In this document: one piece after another, positions 1-9,017 of the stretch
Layout of the letters: each line of letters begins with the position of its first letter
How positions within the stretch are numbered: position 1 is the stretch's first letter
From: Thermoplasmatota archaeon
GTDB taxonomy: Archaea; Thermoplasmatota; Thermoplasmata; UBA10834
Reading direction: 5' to 3'
Assembly: GCA_022848805.1 (NCBI GenBank)
Contig: JAJISI010000002.1
Span: 1-51,533 of the forward strand
Length of the DNA: 51,533 bases
Made by a program: the position numbers and the translations under genes
Notes under the pieces: generated by a model
The model's database searches: none
Told to the model about the DNA's origin: nothing
What the model saw: the letters and a program-made list of their open reading frames with translations, nothing else

Positions 1-815
1 ATGCGCGCGAGGCCGGGCTCAAGATATGCTACCATCTGATGCCTGGACTGCCAGGTAGTAGCTACGACGACGATATGCGTTCCTTCGTCTTGATGCTCGA
101 GGACGAACGGTTCAAGCCCGACATGCTGAAGATATATCCTACTCTGGTTGTGGCGGGCACGGAGCTGCACGAGATGTGGAAGAATGGCGAATACATGCCC
201 TTGTCTCTTGAGGCGGCGACCCGACTCGTGGCTGACATGAAGAGAAGTGTTCCTTCATGGATGAGGATCCTAAGGGTGCAGAGGGACATCCCCGTGCAAC
301 TAATCGAGGCAGGGGTGAGGAAGAGTCATCTCCGTGAGCTGGTGGCGGAGGAGTTGTCGGCGGCCGGCGAGTCGTGCAAATGCATTCGATGCAGGGAGGT
401 CGGGCACGCCAGAATCAGCGCTGACGACGCGGAATCGGAAGACACGTCGTTCAACGAACTTTCTTATCGGGCCGCGGGCGGGACGGAGTACTTCGTCAGT
501 TGCACCATATCGGGGACTTCGATTCTTATCGGATATGCGAGGCTCAGATGTCCCGACGGGTCATCGTCCTCCACTGCCACGATTCGTGAGCTCCATGTCT
601 ACGGTCAGATGGTTCCGATAGACGAGCCGGCGAAGGATCGTTGGCAGCACAGGGGCATCGGCGAAGAGCTGATATCGCGCTGTGAGGAGAGGGCGTCCTC
701 CGTTGGGTTATCTTCTATTAGAGCCACGAGCGGTGTGGGCGTCAGGGAGTATTACAGGCGTCTGGGTTACGAACGGACGGGAACGTACATGACGAAACCG
801 CTCCCCGGAGGCTGA
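1..815 (+). CDS. elp3: Elp3 tRNA uridine-34 acetyltransferase, C-terminal part (5' end outside window)
   Basis: Elp3 combines a radical-SAM domain with a GNAT acetyltransferase domain and starts the carboxymethyl-type modification of U34 in tRNA anticodons. The frame is open from base 3, where it reads REAGLKICYHLMPGLPGS, a typical Elp3 segment, so the ATG at 39 is internal and the gene begins before the window. Further on are the family segments DMLKIYPTLVV, RVQRDIPVQLI and the cysteine motif CKCIRCREVGH. The last ~100 residues form the GNAT fold, with HRGIGEELISRCEE as the acetyl-CoA loop and YYRRLGYERTG near the end. Archaea typically carry Elp3 without the other Elongator subunits. Identification is firm; only the length is unknown. 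Confidence 0.93.
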   Translation, partial: AREAGLKICYHLMPGLPGSSYDDDMRSFVLMLEDERFKPDMLKIYPTLVVAGTELHEMWKNGEYMPLSLEAATRLVADMKRSVPSWMRILRVQRDIPVQLIEAGVRKSHLRELVAEELSAAGESCKCIRCREVGHARISADDAESEDTSFNELSYRAAGGTEYFVSCTISGTSILIGYARLRCPDGSSSSTATIRELHVYGQMVPIDEPAKDRWQHRGIGEELISRCEERASSVGLSSIRATSGVGVREYYRRLGYERTGTYMTKPLPGG

Positions 816-829
816 ACCAGCGACATTAT

Positions 830-840
830 GATTATATCAA
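830..840 (+). promoter_or_regulatory. TATA box and ribosome-binding site for the TPR operon
   Basis: An A/T core (TTATATCA, 832-839) lies about 40 nt before the GTG start at 877. A GGAGGAG ribosome-binding site at 863-869 sits 7 nt before that GTG and supports the start. Placement is by eye. Confidence 0.5.
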
Positions 841-876
841 ATAACCCTTACCAGTTTCGACCGGAGGAGACGCCAG

Positions 877-2757
877 GTGCCATGCCTAAAATGCGAACAA
901 CCCTGTGATGAGAGCGCACTTATCTGTGACGAGTGTGCCGATTCGTGCTTGGGGGAGGCGCGGTTCTTCCTCAGCCCGGTTCTGATTGGTCCAAGCCTCT
1001 ACGCGCGTCTCAGGTCGGAAGGGTCCATCGCCTGCCTGCTCGGCCCCGTATCTGACGGAGAGGCCGTGCTGACAACGTCGACGGATATTCGGAGGATACT
1101 GCAGGAGGCGATTCCGGAGGGCATGTCTGACGACGAAGCTAAGGCATTCCTGGATCTCTGCAACGAGACGCTCGCCCACATGGGCGTTCCGCTGAAGTTC
1201 CATCCCTCCGCGATGCTGTTGACCACGGATGCCGCTGAGACGACGATGGCGGTTCGGATTAAGGCCGAGGCCGTGCTAGCCGGCCATGAAACAGCCGCAG
1301 TCAGTGACCTTAACTTGCGAATGGGCGTTGTGTACTGGAGCGCGCTTCGCGGCGTACTCTTGAGAGCCGCTAGCAAGAAATGGAGGGTGGCTAAGCGGGC
1401 CGAACTGGTATCCAAGGCGAAGGCGTACTTCTCGAAGGTCGACGAACGCGACGACCTGTTCTCCATCGCGTCCTGGAACCTGGGTATGCTGTGCTCTGAA
1501 GTTGGCGAGTGGGAGGTTGCACGGGAGCATCTAGAGCGGACGTTGAAACACTTCCCTAACGACCAGGAAGTCGCAGAGACTCTTGCAATAGCGGACCTGG
1601 AGCTTGGAAATCAGATGGACGCGCTAGCTAGGGTCGACGAGATACTTGTACAGACTCCCTCGCCAGGCCTATGGTCGCTCAAGGGCCGGATCCTTCTTAG
1701 CATGGCCAAAAAGGAGGAGGCGCTCGAGTGCTTCAGCCAGGCGATATCCTCGGACCCGCGCACGATCGATGCGCACAACCAACTGATTGCCACGCTTCGG
1801 TCCATGGGTAGAGATGAGGAGGCCTCGCTTGCTGAGCAGCAGAAGACTCTGTCCAGAAGGCCCGATCTCGAGGAGAAGATTTTCGAGGTCGTGGGTGAAC
1901 TGACGAAGGTCTCTTCCCATTCAGATCCCGGTCGTCCCAGAATCCGTCAGCTTGCGAAGGCCAGGGATGAGGTCGTGGGCGAACCCGCGGAACCCGTCAC
2001 CCAGCTCGACCTTGCACTCGCAGCGCTCGAGACCAAGGATTATGACACGGCTATACAGCGTGCACAGCATATTGTCGACAGCGACCCCGGCTCGCGAGAG
2101 GCGAACCTCGTACTGATCGAAGCGTATGTGGCGAGTGGAGATATCCCGCAGGCATCATCAAGAGTGCATTCCTTCTACGAGCGTCACAGGAGTGACCCGC
2201 ATGCTTGGTACTGGCGAGGAGTGGTCGCCGACAGAGAAGGTAAATGGGGAGCGGCCGTGCAGTATTTCAGCAAGGCGGTGACGCTGGACCCAGAGCTGGC
2301 CGTCGCATGGGCTGCCATGGGTGCTACGCTGCTTGAGAACGACAAGTACAACGGCGCGGACGAGAGCTTCTCACGTGCACTCCAGGTCGACCCCGGTAAT
2401 GAGGAGGCATGGTTAGGAAAGGGCAGGACTATGCGTGCGCTCGGTAGGTGGGGTGCCGCCATTCAGTGCCTGGACAAATACAACTCGCTGGTTCCGAACG
2501 ACAAGGATGCATGGCTTCTCAAGGGGGATATCCTCTTCGACAAGGAGAAGCACAGGCGAGCCATCGACGCTTACAACAAGTACATCGAACTCCATCAAGC
2601 AGATTCGTACGCACTGGGAAAGAAGGGAGTCGCGTTCAACATGCTCGGCATGTTAGATGATGCCATCACGTGCCTCGAGGAGAGCGTCCGCCTCGACCCG
2701 TCGAACAGGGAAGCGGTCAAATGGCTCGACACGTTGCGCGACGGGGGGTCGATCTGA
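877..2757 (+). CDS. TPR-repeat protein with N-terminal cysteine-rich (zinc-ribbon-like) head
   Basis: A 626-residue protein of unknown specific role. It starts at a GTG preceded by GGAGG. The first ~25 residues hold paired cysteines (CLKCEQPC, then CDECADSC) that look like a small zinc-binding knuckle. From about residue 190 to the end it is built of tetratricopeptide repeats, recognisable by recurring A-x-Y/F-x-x-A and D-P-x-x motifs such as AVQYFSKAVTLDPELAVAW. TPR arrays are protein-binding scaffolds. No signal peptide or membrane segment is seen, so it is probably cytoplasmic. Its stop overlaps the start of the next TPR gene by one base (TGATG), so the two are probably co-translated partners. 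The partner proteins cannot be named from sequence. Confidence 0.8.
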   Translation: MPCLKCEQPCDESALICDECADSCLGEARFFLSPVLIGPSLYARLRSEGSIACLLGPVSDGEAVLTTSTDIRRILQEAIPEGMSDDEAKAFLDLCNETLAHMGVPLKFHPSAMLLTTDAAETTMAVRIKAEAVLAGHETAAVSDLNLRMGVVYWSALRGVLLRAASKKWRVAKRAELVSKAKAYFSKVDERDDLFSIASWNLGMLCSEVGEWEVAREHLERTLKHFPNDQEVAETLAIADLELGNQMDALARVDEILVQTPSPGLWSLKGRILLSMAKKEEALECFSQAISSDPRTIDAHNQLIATLRSMGRDEEASLAEQQKTLSRRPDLEEKIFEVVGELTKVSSHSDPGRPRIRQLAKARDEVVGEPAEPVTQLDLALAALETKDYDTAIQRAQHIVDSDPGSREANLVLIEAYVASGDIPQASSRVHSFYERHRSDPHAWYWRGVVADREGKWGAAVQYFSKAVTLDPELAVAWAAMGATLLENDKYNGADESFSRALQVDPGNEEAWLGKGRTMRALGRWGAAIQCLDKYNSLVPNDKDAWLLKGDILFDKEKHRRAIDAYNKYIELHQADSYALGKKGVAFNMLGMLDDAITCLEESVRLDPSNREAVKWLDTLRDGGSI

Positions 2758-5369
2758 TGGTCGAACTCGACAAGATCCTCAGCGAGCGGTCCGATGAGAT
2801 AATACTCTCGGCCCTTCACGCGGTGTCTGAGTACGAATTCAAGACGGCCGTCGAGCGCGTGCTCGGGTGTCTGGGTTTGAAGGTGACTCGAAGCCGTGCG
2901 CGTGCAGATTTCATCATAGCCGACTGCATTCACAGACCCGACGATGCGAAGTACGTCGTCTTTTTCTCGAGGCGCGACGAGGGCGTGTCCAAGCAGTCAC
3001 TAGATAGTCTGATAGGATACATGAAGAGGATAGAGGCCCGGAACGGGCTTGTGCTCTCGACGTCGTCGATACTGCCCGCCGCCGTGAAAGCAGCAGAGGC
3101 CAACAACGTTGGCGTCGCTGACGGGCCGAAGCTCGCAGCACTGATACGCAGATTCGACCTGGACCGCGCCCTCATCCACGAAGCGGACATTGCGAGGGAA
3201 CGTGGCAGGCATGCATCCGTCGTAGGTCTCGATGAAACCGTTGCGAAGATGATGGCTGAAGGACACGACGCCTTATCCAGCAGAGATTATGTGAAGGCCC
3301 TTGAGTGCTTCGATCAGGCGATTCTGCTCCATGACGGATACGATGTTGCCTGGAGGGTGAAGGCCATCGTATTGGATGAGATGGGATTCCACGAACAGGC
3401 CCTCGAGTGCTTCAAGCGCGCTGTCGACATGAATCCCGACAGTGACGAAACGTGGTTCGCCTTGGGCAATTGTCTGTATTCACTGTCGAGTCACGATGAC
3501 GAGCTTAGGTGCTATGACAGGGCGTTGGAGATCAACCCGCTACACCCGAAGGCACTCGTGAACAAGGGATACGCACTTCACAGACTCGGCCGGTACCGGG
3601 AGGCGCTCGACGCGTACGACACGGTGCTGAAGAGGAACTACCGATTGGAGAAGGTGCACAACAACAGAGGAGTGACCCTCCATAAGCTAGGCAGGAGCGA
3701 GGAGGCGCTGGAATCCTATGCCCACGCGATAGCCCTCAGACAGGGGTATTCCGAGGCTTGGCTTAACAAGGGCAACCTCTTGCACGAGCTAGGAAGGGAC
3801 GATGAGGCGTTCGAAGCGTTCATTCACCTGACGGACCTAAGGCCTGACTCCGCGACGGCCTGGTATCTCAAAGGCGTTGTCGCTGCGGCGCTCGGACGAA
3901 AGGCGCTGGCCAAGAGATCTCTGGAGGAGAGCCTGAGACTTGATCCGGACGGTTCGCAGACGAAACAGATGCTGGAGGACATTGAGGGGACCGACGATGA
4001 ACCGATCGTAGAGCCTCCTCGCCTTATGGAGGAGATATTCTCGCCGGAGCCAGAGGTCGAAGCCGAGACGCCCGTCGAAATCGAGCCCCCTTCTCCCCCA
4101 GAGGTCGACGTCGATTCAGTGGTTCCAGAGGAGACCGTTGAGCAGCTGGCCGAGGAACTCTACGGGGATAGGGCGGAGTTCCTACTTCTCCTCGGGAGGC
4201 TCGATGAAGCCTACGACCTGATTGGGAAGTCCTTGCGCCTGGAGGGCGACAATTCGAGGCTCCTCACTGCTGCCGGGAACGTCCTCTTCAAACAGGGCAA
4301 GTTCGAGGCTGCGATTAGAACATACGAGCATGCCTACGCGGTCGACCCAAGACACGCACCAGCCATCTACAATCTGCATATGGCGCTCATGGTGGCGGGT
4401 GAGGTGGACCTTGCGCTCAAGGTGAGTGAGTCGCTTAGGGAATTGGGGAGCGGTTGGCAAGAACGGGCAGCTTCCGCGTTGGAGGCGCAGAAGAGAAAAG
4501 ACTATCGGCAGGCGATTGAGGACATCGAGACTGCCCTGGCATTTGCGAACTTGGCTATGCTAGTCAACTACAAGGGCGTACTTCAGCTCTTATCGCACGA
4601 TACTGACGGTGCTTCGGAGACCTTCGGCAGACTGATATCGTCGACTTTCGACCCGTCGGAGGCACATAACAACCTGGGGGTCGCCAATCTCTGGAAGGGC
4701 AATCTAGGGGACGCCGTCTCCGAGTTCGACAAGGCAATCAGAATGAAGAAGAACAACCCCACCGCATGGAACAACAGAGGATGCATACTGTATAGGGAGG
4801 AACGGTTGCGGGAGGCAGTCGCTTGCTTCGAGGAATCACTCGTTATCAACCCGACTGCGGTAGCCATGACGAACAAGGGATTCAGCCAGCTCTCTCTCGA
4901 CATGCTTGAGGAAGCTACCGTCACATTCGAACAATCCACAAAGATAATGGCGACACCTGAGGCATACAACAACAAAGGGATAGCTCTCAGGAGGCAGGGA
5001 AAGCTCGACGAGGCGATTACCGCGTTCAGAGAGGCCCTTAGGATCGCGCCTCAGTTCGGGGACACGAGTACGAACCTCCGTGAGGCGGTCGCCGCAAGCC
5101 AGTCCGCCACTAAGGAGGTGAAGGTCGAGACCGAAGATGCCGAGATACTTTCGCCCCCTTCGCCGGACACGGACGACGAGGAGGCCAAGAAATCCGACCA
5201 TCTGGAGTTGCTGCGACACGAGACGGAGGGCACGTTGAAGGGACTGAGAAAGGCGGAGCTGGAGGCCATATGCATCGCTGTCAGCATCAGCTCAAAAGGG
5301 ACGAAGAAAGAGCTGACATCAAGGATTCTCAAGGAGAGGCGACGTCTGCTTAGACGGAGAAAGCGTTGA
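2757..5369 (+). CDS. Large TPR protein with N-terminal Mrr/restriction-endonuclease-like domain and C-terminal SAP-like domain
   Basis: An 870-residue protein starting at the ATG that overlaps the upstream stop (TGATG); an earlier in-frame ATG at 2670 lies inside the previous gene and is not used. Residues ~20-135 resemble the Mrr-type nuclease fold: an Asp at ~51 (RADFII), a hydrophobic strand, then a helix and a strand with NGLVLSTSS and VADGPKLAALI. The catalytic Q/E-x-K is replaced by F-S-R (VVFFSRRD, ~67-74), so the domain may be inactive. Two TPR blocks follow (~160-420 and ~480-800), separated by a Pro/Glu-rich linker (~430-480). The last ~45 residues (LKGLRKAELEAICIAV, KGTKKELTSRIL) fit a SAP-type helix-extension-helix, usually a nucleic-acid-binding element. 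An ancestral DNA- or RNA-linked scaffold role is inferred. Confidence 0.75.
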   Translation: MVELDKILSERSDEIILSALHAVSEYEFKTAVERVLGCLGLKVTRSRARADFIIADCIHRPDDAKYVVFFSRRDEGVSKQSLDSLIGYMKRIEARNGLVLSTSSILPAAVKAAEANNVGVADGPKLAALIRRFDLDRALIHEADIARERGRHASVVGLDETVAKMMAEGHDALSSRDYVKALECFDQAILLHDGYDVAWRVKAIVLDEMGFHEQALECFKRAVDMNPDSDETWFALGNCLYSLSSHDDELRCYDRALEINPLHPKALVNKGYALHRLGRYREALDAYDTVLKRNYRLEKVHNNRGVTLHKLGRSEEALESYAHAIALRQGYSEAWLNKGNLLHELGRDDEAFEAFIHLTDLRPDSATAWYLKGVVAAALGRKALAKRSLEESLRLDPDGSQTKQMLEDIEGTDDEPIVEPPRLMEEIFSPEPEVEAETPVEIEPPSPPEVDVDSVVPEETVEQLAEELYGDRAEFLLLLGRLDEAYDLIGKSLRLEGDNSRLLTAAGNVLFKQGKFEAAIRTYEHAYAVDPRHAPAIYNLHMALMVAGEVDLALKVSESLRELGSGWQERAASALEAQKRKDYRQAIEDIETALAFANLAMLVNYKGVLQLLSHDTDGASETFGRLISSTFDPSEAHNNLGVANLWKGNLGDAVSEFDKAIRMKKNNPTAWNNRGCILYREERLREAVACFEESLVINPTAVAMTNKGFSQLSLDMLEEATVTFEQSTKIMATPEAYNNKGIALRRQGKLDEAITAFREALRIAPQFGDTSTNLREAVAASQSATKEVKVETEDAEILSPPSPDTDDEEAKKSDHLELLRHETEGTLKGLRKAELEAICIAVSISSKGTKKELTSRILKERRRLLRRRKR

Positions 5370-5399
5370 TACGCACAATCCCAGGAATCTCTGCCCTGG

Positions 5400-5645
5400 T
5401 TATGCGATGTTCATGACAACGACGTCTCGGACAGCCCTCATTTCGCTGAACGGAAGCACTAGTCTGCCGTCGGAATCGGTCTTGAACAGTCGCGGCTCGA
5501 CCTCCTCAGCCGGGATCACGAGGACGTTCTGAAGCTCACCAGTCTTCGTATCTATGAGGAAATTCTCTATCATGCCGAGTATCTGGCCATCATTGGTCAT
5601 CACGGTCTTGCCCTTCAGCTCGGTAATGAATTTACGCATGGTCAT
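5400..5645 (-). CDS. PRC-barrel domain protein
   Basis: A small protein of 81 residues (79 from the second Met), almost entirely a PRC-barrel beta domain: MRKFITELKGKTVMTNDG, then GMIENFLIDTKTGELQNVLV, with LPFSEMRAVRDVVVMNIA at the end. PRC-barrels occur in the bacterial photosynthetic reaction centre and in RimM, and as very short archaeal proteins of unknown job. It begins 11 nt after the cdc48 stop on the same strand, so the two are probably co-transcribed. The start is either of two nearby ATGs (5645 or 5639). The first is 5 nt and the second 11 nt from GGAG, so the first is slightly favoured. Confidence 0.85.
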   Translation of the reverse strand: MTMRKFITELKGKTVMTNDGQILGMIENFLIDTKTGELQNVLVIPAEEVEPRLFKTDSDGRLVLPFSEMRAVRDVVVMNIA

Positions 5646-5656
5646 CCCATCTCCAA

Positions 5657-7879
5657 CTACCTGTAGTAGCCAAGGGCGTTATCATCTTTGACCCTCTTAG
5701 ATATTGCGGTTACCATCTCCTTGGCCAGTGATTCATACAGCTTTGCAGTTTCCTGGTCCGTTGAAGCTCTAACGAGCTTCAGCGCCTCCGAGAAGTTGCT
5801 CGAAGTGACCTTGTTCGCTCCCTTCTTGTGTCTGAGCGCGATGAGACCCGCCTCTCGGCAGAGGTTCTCGAGGTCGGCTCCGACGTACCCGTCGGTCTTC
5901 TCGGCGATTGCGTCGAGATCGACTCTTTCGAGCGGCATGTTGCGGGTGTGCACCTCCAGTATCTTCCGCCTGCTTGCAGTATCAGGCAGCGGGATGAGGA
6001 GCAGTTTGTCGAATCTTCCTGGACGCAGCAACGCCTTGTCGAGTATGTCCGGACGGTTGGTCGCCGCTATCACGAACACGTTGTCCAGGGAGTCCATGCC
6101 ATCCATGGAGGTGAGGAGCTGATTGACTATTCTCTCCGTCGCACCAGAGTCGTGATGGCTCCCGCGCTTCGGTGCGATCGCGTCGATCTCGTCTAGGAAG
6201 ACGATCGATGGCGCAACCTGCTTCGCCTTTTTGAATATCATCCTGACGGCCTTCTCGCTCTCCCCGACCCACTTTGACATGATCTCTGGGCCCTTGATGG
6301 AGATGAAGTTGGCTTTGGACTCGTTCGCTATCGCGCGCGCGACGAGCGTCTTCCCCGTTCCTGGCGCTCCGAACAGCAGCGTTCCGCAGGGGGGTTTGAT
6401 TCCGAGCCTGACGAAGGATTCCGGGTCATCCAAAGGCAGCTCGATCGCCTCGTTCATCGCCTTCTTGACCTCATCCAGTCCCCCGACGTCCTGCCAGGTC
6501 GCCTTCGGTATCTCGACGAAGACCTCTCTCAACGCGCTCGGTTCGATCTCCCGCAACGCGTCCTGGAAGTCCTGCGCGGTCACGCGCATCTTCTCGAGTA
6601 TCGCGGTCGGGATGGGCTTTCCGAACTCGATTTCCGGGAGGTATCTCCTCAGGGCGCGCATGGCGCTCTCTCGCGCGAGCGCCGCCAGGTCAGCTCCGAC
6701 GAAGCCGTGCGTGATGTCCGCGATACGGTCCAGCGTCACGTCCTTCTCGAGAGGCATCCCTCTGGTGTGTATCATCAGTATCTCAAGCCTGCCTTCGGAG
6801 GTCGGGGCGCCGATCTCTATCTCTCTGTCGAACCTGCCAGGCCGACGAAGCGCCGGGTCGATAGCCGCTTCCCTGTTGGTCGCCGCGATGACGATGACAT
6901 TTCCTCTGGATGTCAGTCCGTCCATGAGCGTCAGAAGTTGGGCGACCACCCTTCGCTCGACCTCTCCCTGCACCTCGTCTCTCTTCGGTGCGATCGAGTC
7001 CAGTTCGTCAATGAATATCACAGAGGGTGAGTTCTTCTCGGCATCGGAGAATATCTCTCGGAGGCGTTCCTCGCTCTGGCCGTAGAACTTGGACATTATC
7101 TCAGGACCCTGTATCGCGAAGAAGTTCGCTCCAGCCTCGTTGGCCACGGCCCGCGCGATTAATGTCTTACCAGTACCCGGAGGCCCGTAGAGCAAGATCC
7201 CCTTCGGAGGGTCGATCCCAAGTCTGGAGAATATCTCAGGGTGCTTGAGTGGGAGCTCTGTCATCTCCCTTATCCTCTGCAGTACCCCCTCCAGCCCGCC
7301 GACGTCCTCGTAGGTCACAGATGGTCGTGTGAGCTCAGTCGCCTCGATTGGTTCAGTCCTGACGGAGAGATCGGTGAACTCGCTTACCTGGACTATTCCG
7401 TTCGGCGTGGTGGAGGCGACGACGAACGGGAGGAATCCTCCCATAAGCGCGATGTTCGGAATGATGATCTCGTCTCCTTTGACCACCGCACGGTTCAGGA
7501 GGCCCTTCTTGAACAACCCTTCCACCCCCTGGCCGAATCTGACTCTCTTACCATGTGGTATCTTGGGAGCGACGATGATTTTCTTCGCAGGCTGCCCCTC
7601 CGCCTTCTTCACGACTACCTTCTCGCCGATTGAAATGCCAGCGTTTCCTCGGATCATTCCATCGATCCTGATAACGCCCTTGCCCTCATCCTCATGGGCC
7701 GCTCTGAAGACCTTCGCTGCTGTCATCTTCTTGCCCGTGACCTCTATGATATCACCGACATCGATCCTCAGAGTCTTCCTGGTCTCGGAATCGATTCTCG
7801 CCCGCCCAAGACCGACTTCCGATTGATGATGAGCTCTCGCAACTTTCAGTGTGACCGTGTTCGCAGCCTTCTTCGACAT
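5657..7879 (-). CDS. cdc48: CDC48/VCP-family AAA+ ATPase
   Basis: A 740-residue archaeal CDC48 (p97/VCP homologue, VAT-type), an ATP-driven unfoldase that feeds substrates to the proteasome. The N-terminal ~180 residues match the VAT-N double-psi barrel region (ARAHHQSEVGLGRARID). Two AAA domains follow. D1 has Walker A GPPGTGKT and Walker B VIFIDELDSIAPKRDE with arginine-finger segment LRRPGRFDREIEIG. D2 has Walker A FGAPGTGKTLVARA and Walker B IVFLDEIDAIAPKRG with LLRPGRFDKLLLIPLPD. The C-terminus is LGYYR, close to the hydrophobic-Tyr tails used for proteasome docking. Length is normal for the family. A TATA-like stretch lies ~30 nt before the ATG, so the mRNA is probably nearly leaderless. 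Confidence 0.97.
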   Translation of the reverse strand: MSKKAANTVTLKVARAHHQSEVGLGRARIDSETRKTLRIDVGDIIEVTGKKMTAAKVFRAAHEDEGKGVIRIDGMIRGNAGISIGEKVVVKKAEGQPAKKIIVAPKIPHGKRVRFGQGVEGLFKKGLLNRAVVKGDEIIIPNIALMGGFLPFVVASTTPNGIVQVSEFTDLSVRTEPIEATELTRPSVTYEDVGGLEGVLQRIREMTELPLKHPEIFSRLGIDPPKGILLYGPPGTGKTLIARAVANEAGANFFAIQGPEIMSKFYGQSEERLREIFSDAEKNSPSVIFIDELDSIAPKRDEVQGEVERRVVAQLLTLMDGLTSRGNVIVIAATNREAAIDPALRRPGRFDREIEIGAPTSEGRLEILMIHTRGMPLEKDVTLDRIADITHGFVGADLAALARESAMRALRRYLPEIEFGKPIPTAILEKMRVTAQDFQDALREIEPSALREVFVEIPKATWQDVGGLDEVKKAMNEAIELPLDDPESFVRLGIKPPCGTLLFGAPGTGKTLVARAIANESKANFISIKGPEIMSKWVGESEKAVRMIFKKAKQVAPSIVFLDEIDAIAPKRGSHHDSGATERIVNQLLTSMDGMDSLDNVFVIAATNRPDILDKALLRPGRFDKLLLIPLPDTASRRKILEVHTRNMPLERVDLDAIAEKTDGYVGADLENLCREAGLIALRHKKGANKVTSSNFSEALKLVRASTDQETAKLYESLAKEMVTAISKRVKDDNALGYYR

Positions 7880-7903
7880 CCGGTGCGTAATCCCCCACGC
7901 TGT

Positions 7904-7918
7904 CCAAAAAACTTTTGG
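7904..7918 (-). promoter_or_regulatory. Promoter of cdc48 (TATA-like)
   Basis: On the minus strand an A/T-rich core (AAAAGTTTTTT) lies about 30 nt before the cdc48 ATG at 7879. That places transcription start only a few bases before the start codon, and no clear Shine-Dalgarno is present, consistent with a leaderless or nearly leaderless mRNA. Confidence 0.45.
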
Positions 7919-7964
7919 AGGCCGTGCGGGGTCAGCTGAGTAGCGAGTTGAGGTTCGAAATATC

Positions 7965-7992
7965 GCGACGGAAAATGCCCGTCATCCGTCGC
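7965..7992. other. Divergent intergenic region with inverted repeat and a 13-codon mini-ORF
   Basis: The 249-nt gap between cdc48 and the por operon (7880-8128) contains an inverted repeat with arms GCGACGG (7965-7971) and CCGTCGC (7986-7992). It also has a TATA-like GCATATAACA at ~8000-8009 and, ~28 nt on, a 13-codon ATG-to-TAG frame (8035-8076, MSFRVLGARLAQG). A further TATA-like element (8087-8093) is the better promoter for porCD. Nothing else coding is seen. Whether the mini-ORF is translated is unknown. Confidence 0.35.
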
Positions 7993-8086
7993 AGGGGATG
8001 CATATAACAGTACATGCGGACATTGCACAACTCCATGTCCTTCCGCGTGCTGGGCGCCCGGCTTGCTCAGGGTTAGAGAGAAAGCC

Positions 8087-8093
8087 TTAAAAT
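8087..8093 (+). promoter_or_regulatory. Promoter of the por operon (TATA box)
   Basis: TTAAAAT lies ~39 nt before the porCD ATG at 8129, giving an expected transcription start near 8115 and a leader of roughly 15 nt. The Shine-Dalgarno is weak. Confidence 0.45.
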
Positions 8094-8128
8094 GCCTTCT
8101 CTTATTCGAATAGTAGCGAGGCGTTGGA

Positions 8129-9013
8129 ATGTACGAAGTTCGTTTTCATGGTCGCGGCGGACAGGGGGCGGTGATGGCCGCTCAGGCGCTCGCGAGTGCG
8201 GCGCATGCTGAGGGAGGCTACGCCACTGCTTTTCCGTTCTTTGGGGCTGAGAGAAGAGGCGCTCCCGTGCTTGCGTTCACAAGGATCGATGACAAGAGGA
8301 TCTACAGGAAGACGCAGGTGTACGAGCCCGATTTCGTGGTGGTGCTGGACGAGGGTCTGCTGGAGATAATCAACGTCGTAGAAGGGTTGCGAGACGGTGG
8401 GATCGTCGTGATCAACTCTGCGAAGAAGCCTGAGGAGATCGATGTGGGCATGGATGTGAAGATCGCCACCATTGATGCTACGAGCGTCGCGCTCGAGATA
8501 CTGAAGCGACCAGCCACGAATTCTCCGATACTAGGCGCCTTCTCGAAGGCAACGGACCTTGTCAAGATAGAATCCATCGAAAAAGGTATTATGCAGGTGT
8601 TCGGAGACCGGTTGGGTCCGAAGATCGGTGAGAAGAACGCGAAGGCAGCTCGTGCGGCGTACGAGAAGACCGTTATCGGCACATCCCACGGAAAGCGTCA
8701 GCTGAAAGCAACAGAGAAGTGGTTGCCGGATGTGAATGAGTTGCCCATGGGGGTCGCGTGCGAATCAATCAAGACTGCTGCTGGTCCCGTCGGACCAGGA
8801 TCGTTCGTAGAGAGCAAAACCGGCAGCTGGAAAGTGTTCAGACCGGAGTACGATAAGGAGAAGTGCACCATGTGCAACATCTGCTGGTTCTACTGTCCTG
8901 AGGGATGCATATACCGAAAGGATGATCACATGGACTTCGACATGGACTACTGCAAGGGCTGCGGAATATGTGCGAATGAGTGCCCGGTCGAGGCCATCAG
9001 GATGGTGAGGTGA
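8129..9013 (+). CDS. porCD: Pyruvate/2-oxoacid:ferredoxin oxidoreductase, fused gamma and delta subunits
   Basis: 294 residues. Residues 1-~185 are the gamma subunit, starting [19 protein letters not shown] with [17 protein letters not shown]. After a linker, ~215-294 are the delta subunit, a two-cluster ferredoxin with [14 protein letters not shown] and [16 protein letters not shown], binding two [4Fe-4S] clusters. In many archaea these are separate porC and porD genes; here they are one frame. The enzyme converts pyruvate plus CoA to acetyl-CoA, CO2 and reduced ferredoxin in the cytoplasm. porA follows 4 nt downstream. The beta-subunit sequence favours pyruvate as substrate, but 2-oxoisovalerate or another 2-oxoacid cannot be excluded. 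Confidence 0.92.
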   Translation: MYEVRFHGRGGQGAVMAAQALASAAHAEGGYATAFPFFGAERRGAPVLAFTRIDDKRIYRKTQVYEPDFVVVLDEGLLEIINVVEGLRDGGIVVINSAKKPEEIDVGMDVKIATIDATSVALEILKRPATNSPILGAFSKATDLVKIESIEKGIMQVFGDRLGPKIGEKNAKAARAAYEKTVIGTSHGKRQLKATEKWLPDVNELPMGVACESIKTAAGPVGPGSFVESKTGSWKVFRPEYDKEKCTMCNICWFYCPEGCIYRKDDHMDFDMDYCKGCGICANECPVEAIRMVR

Positions 9014-9017
9014 TCCT

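Noticed and set aside
6231..7085. 284-codon frame opposite cdc48.
   Set aside because: Low-complexity Ser/Ala-rich shadow of a conserved AAA ATPase; no independent promoter or ribosome-binding site seen.
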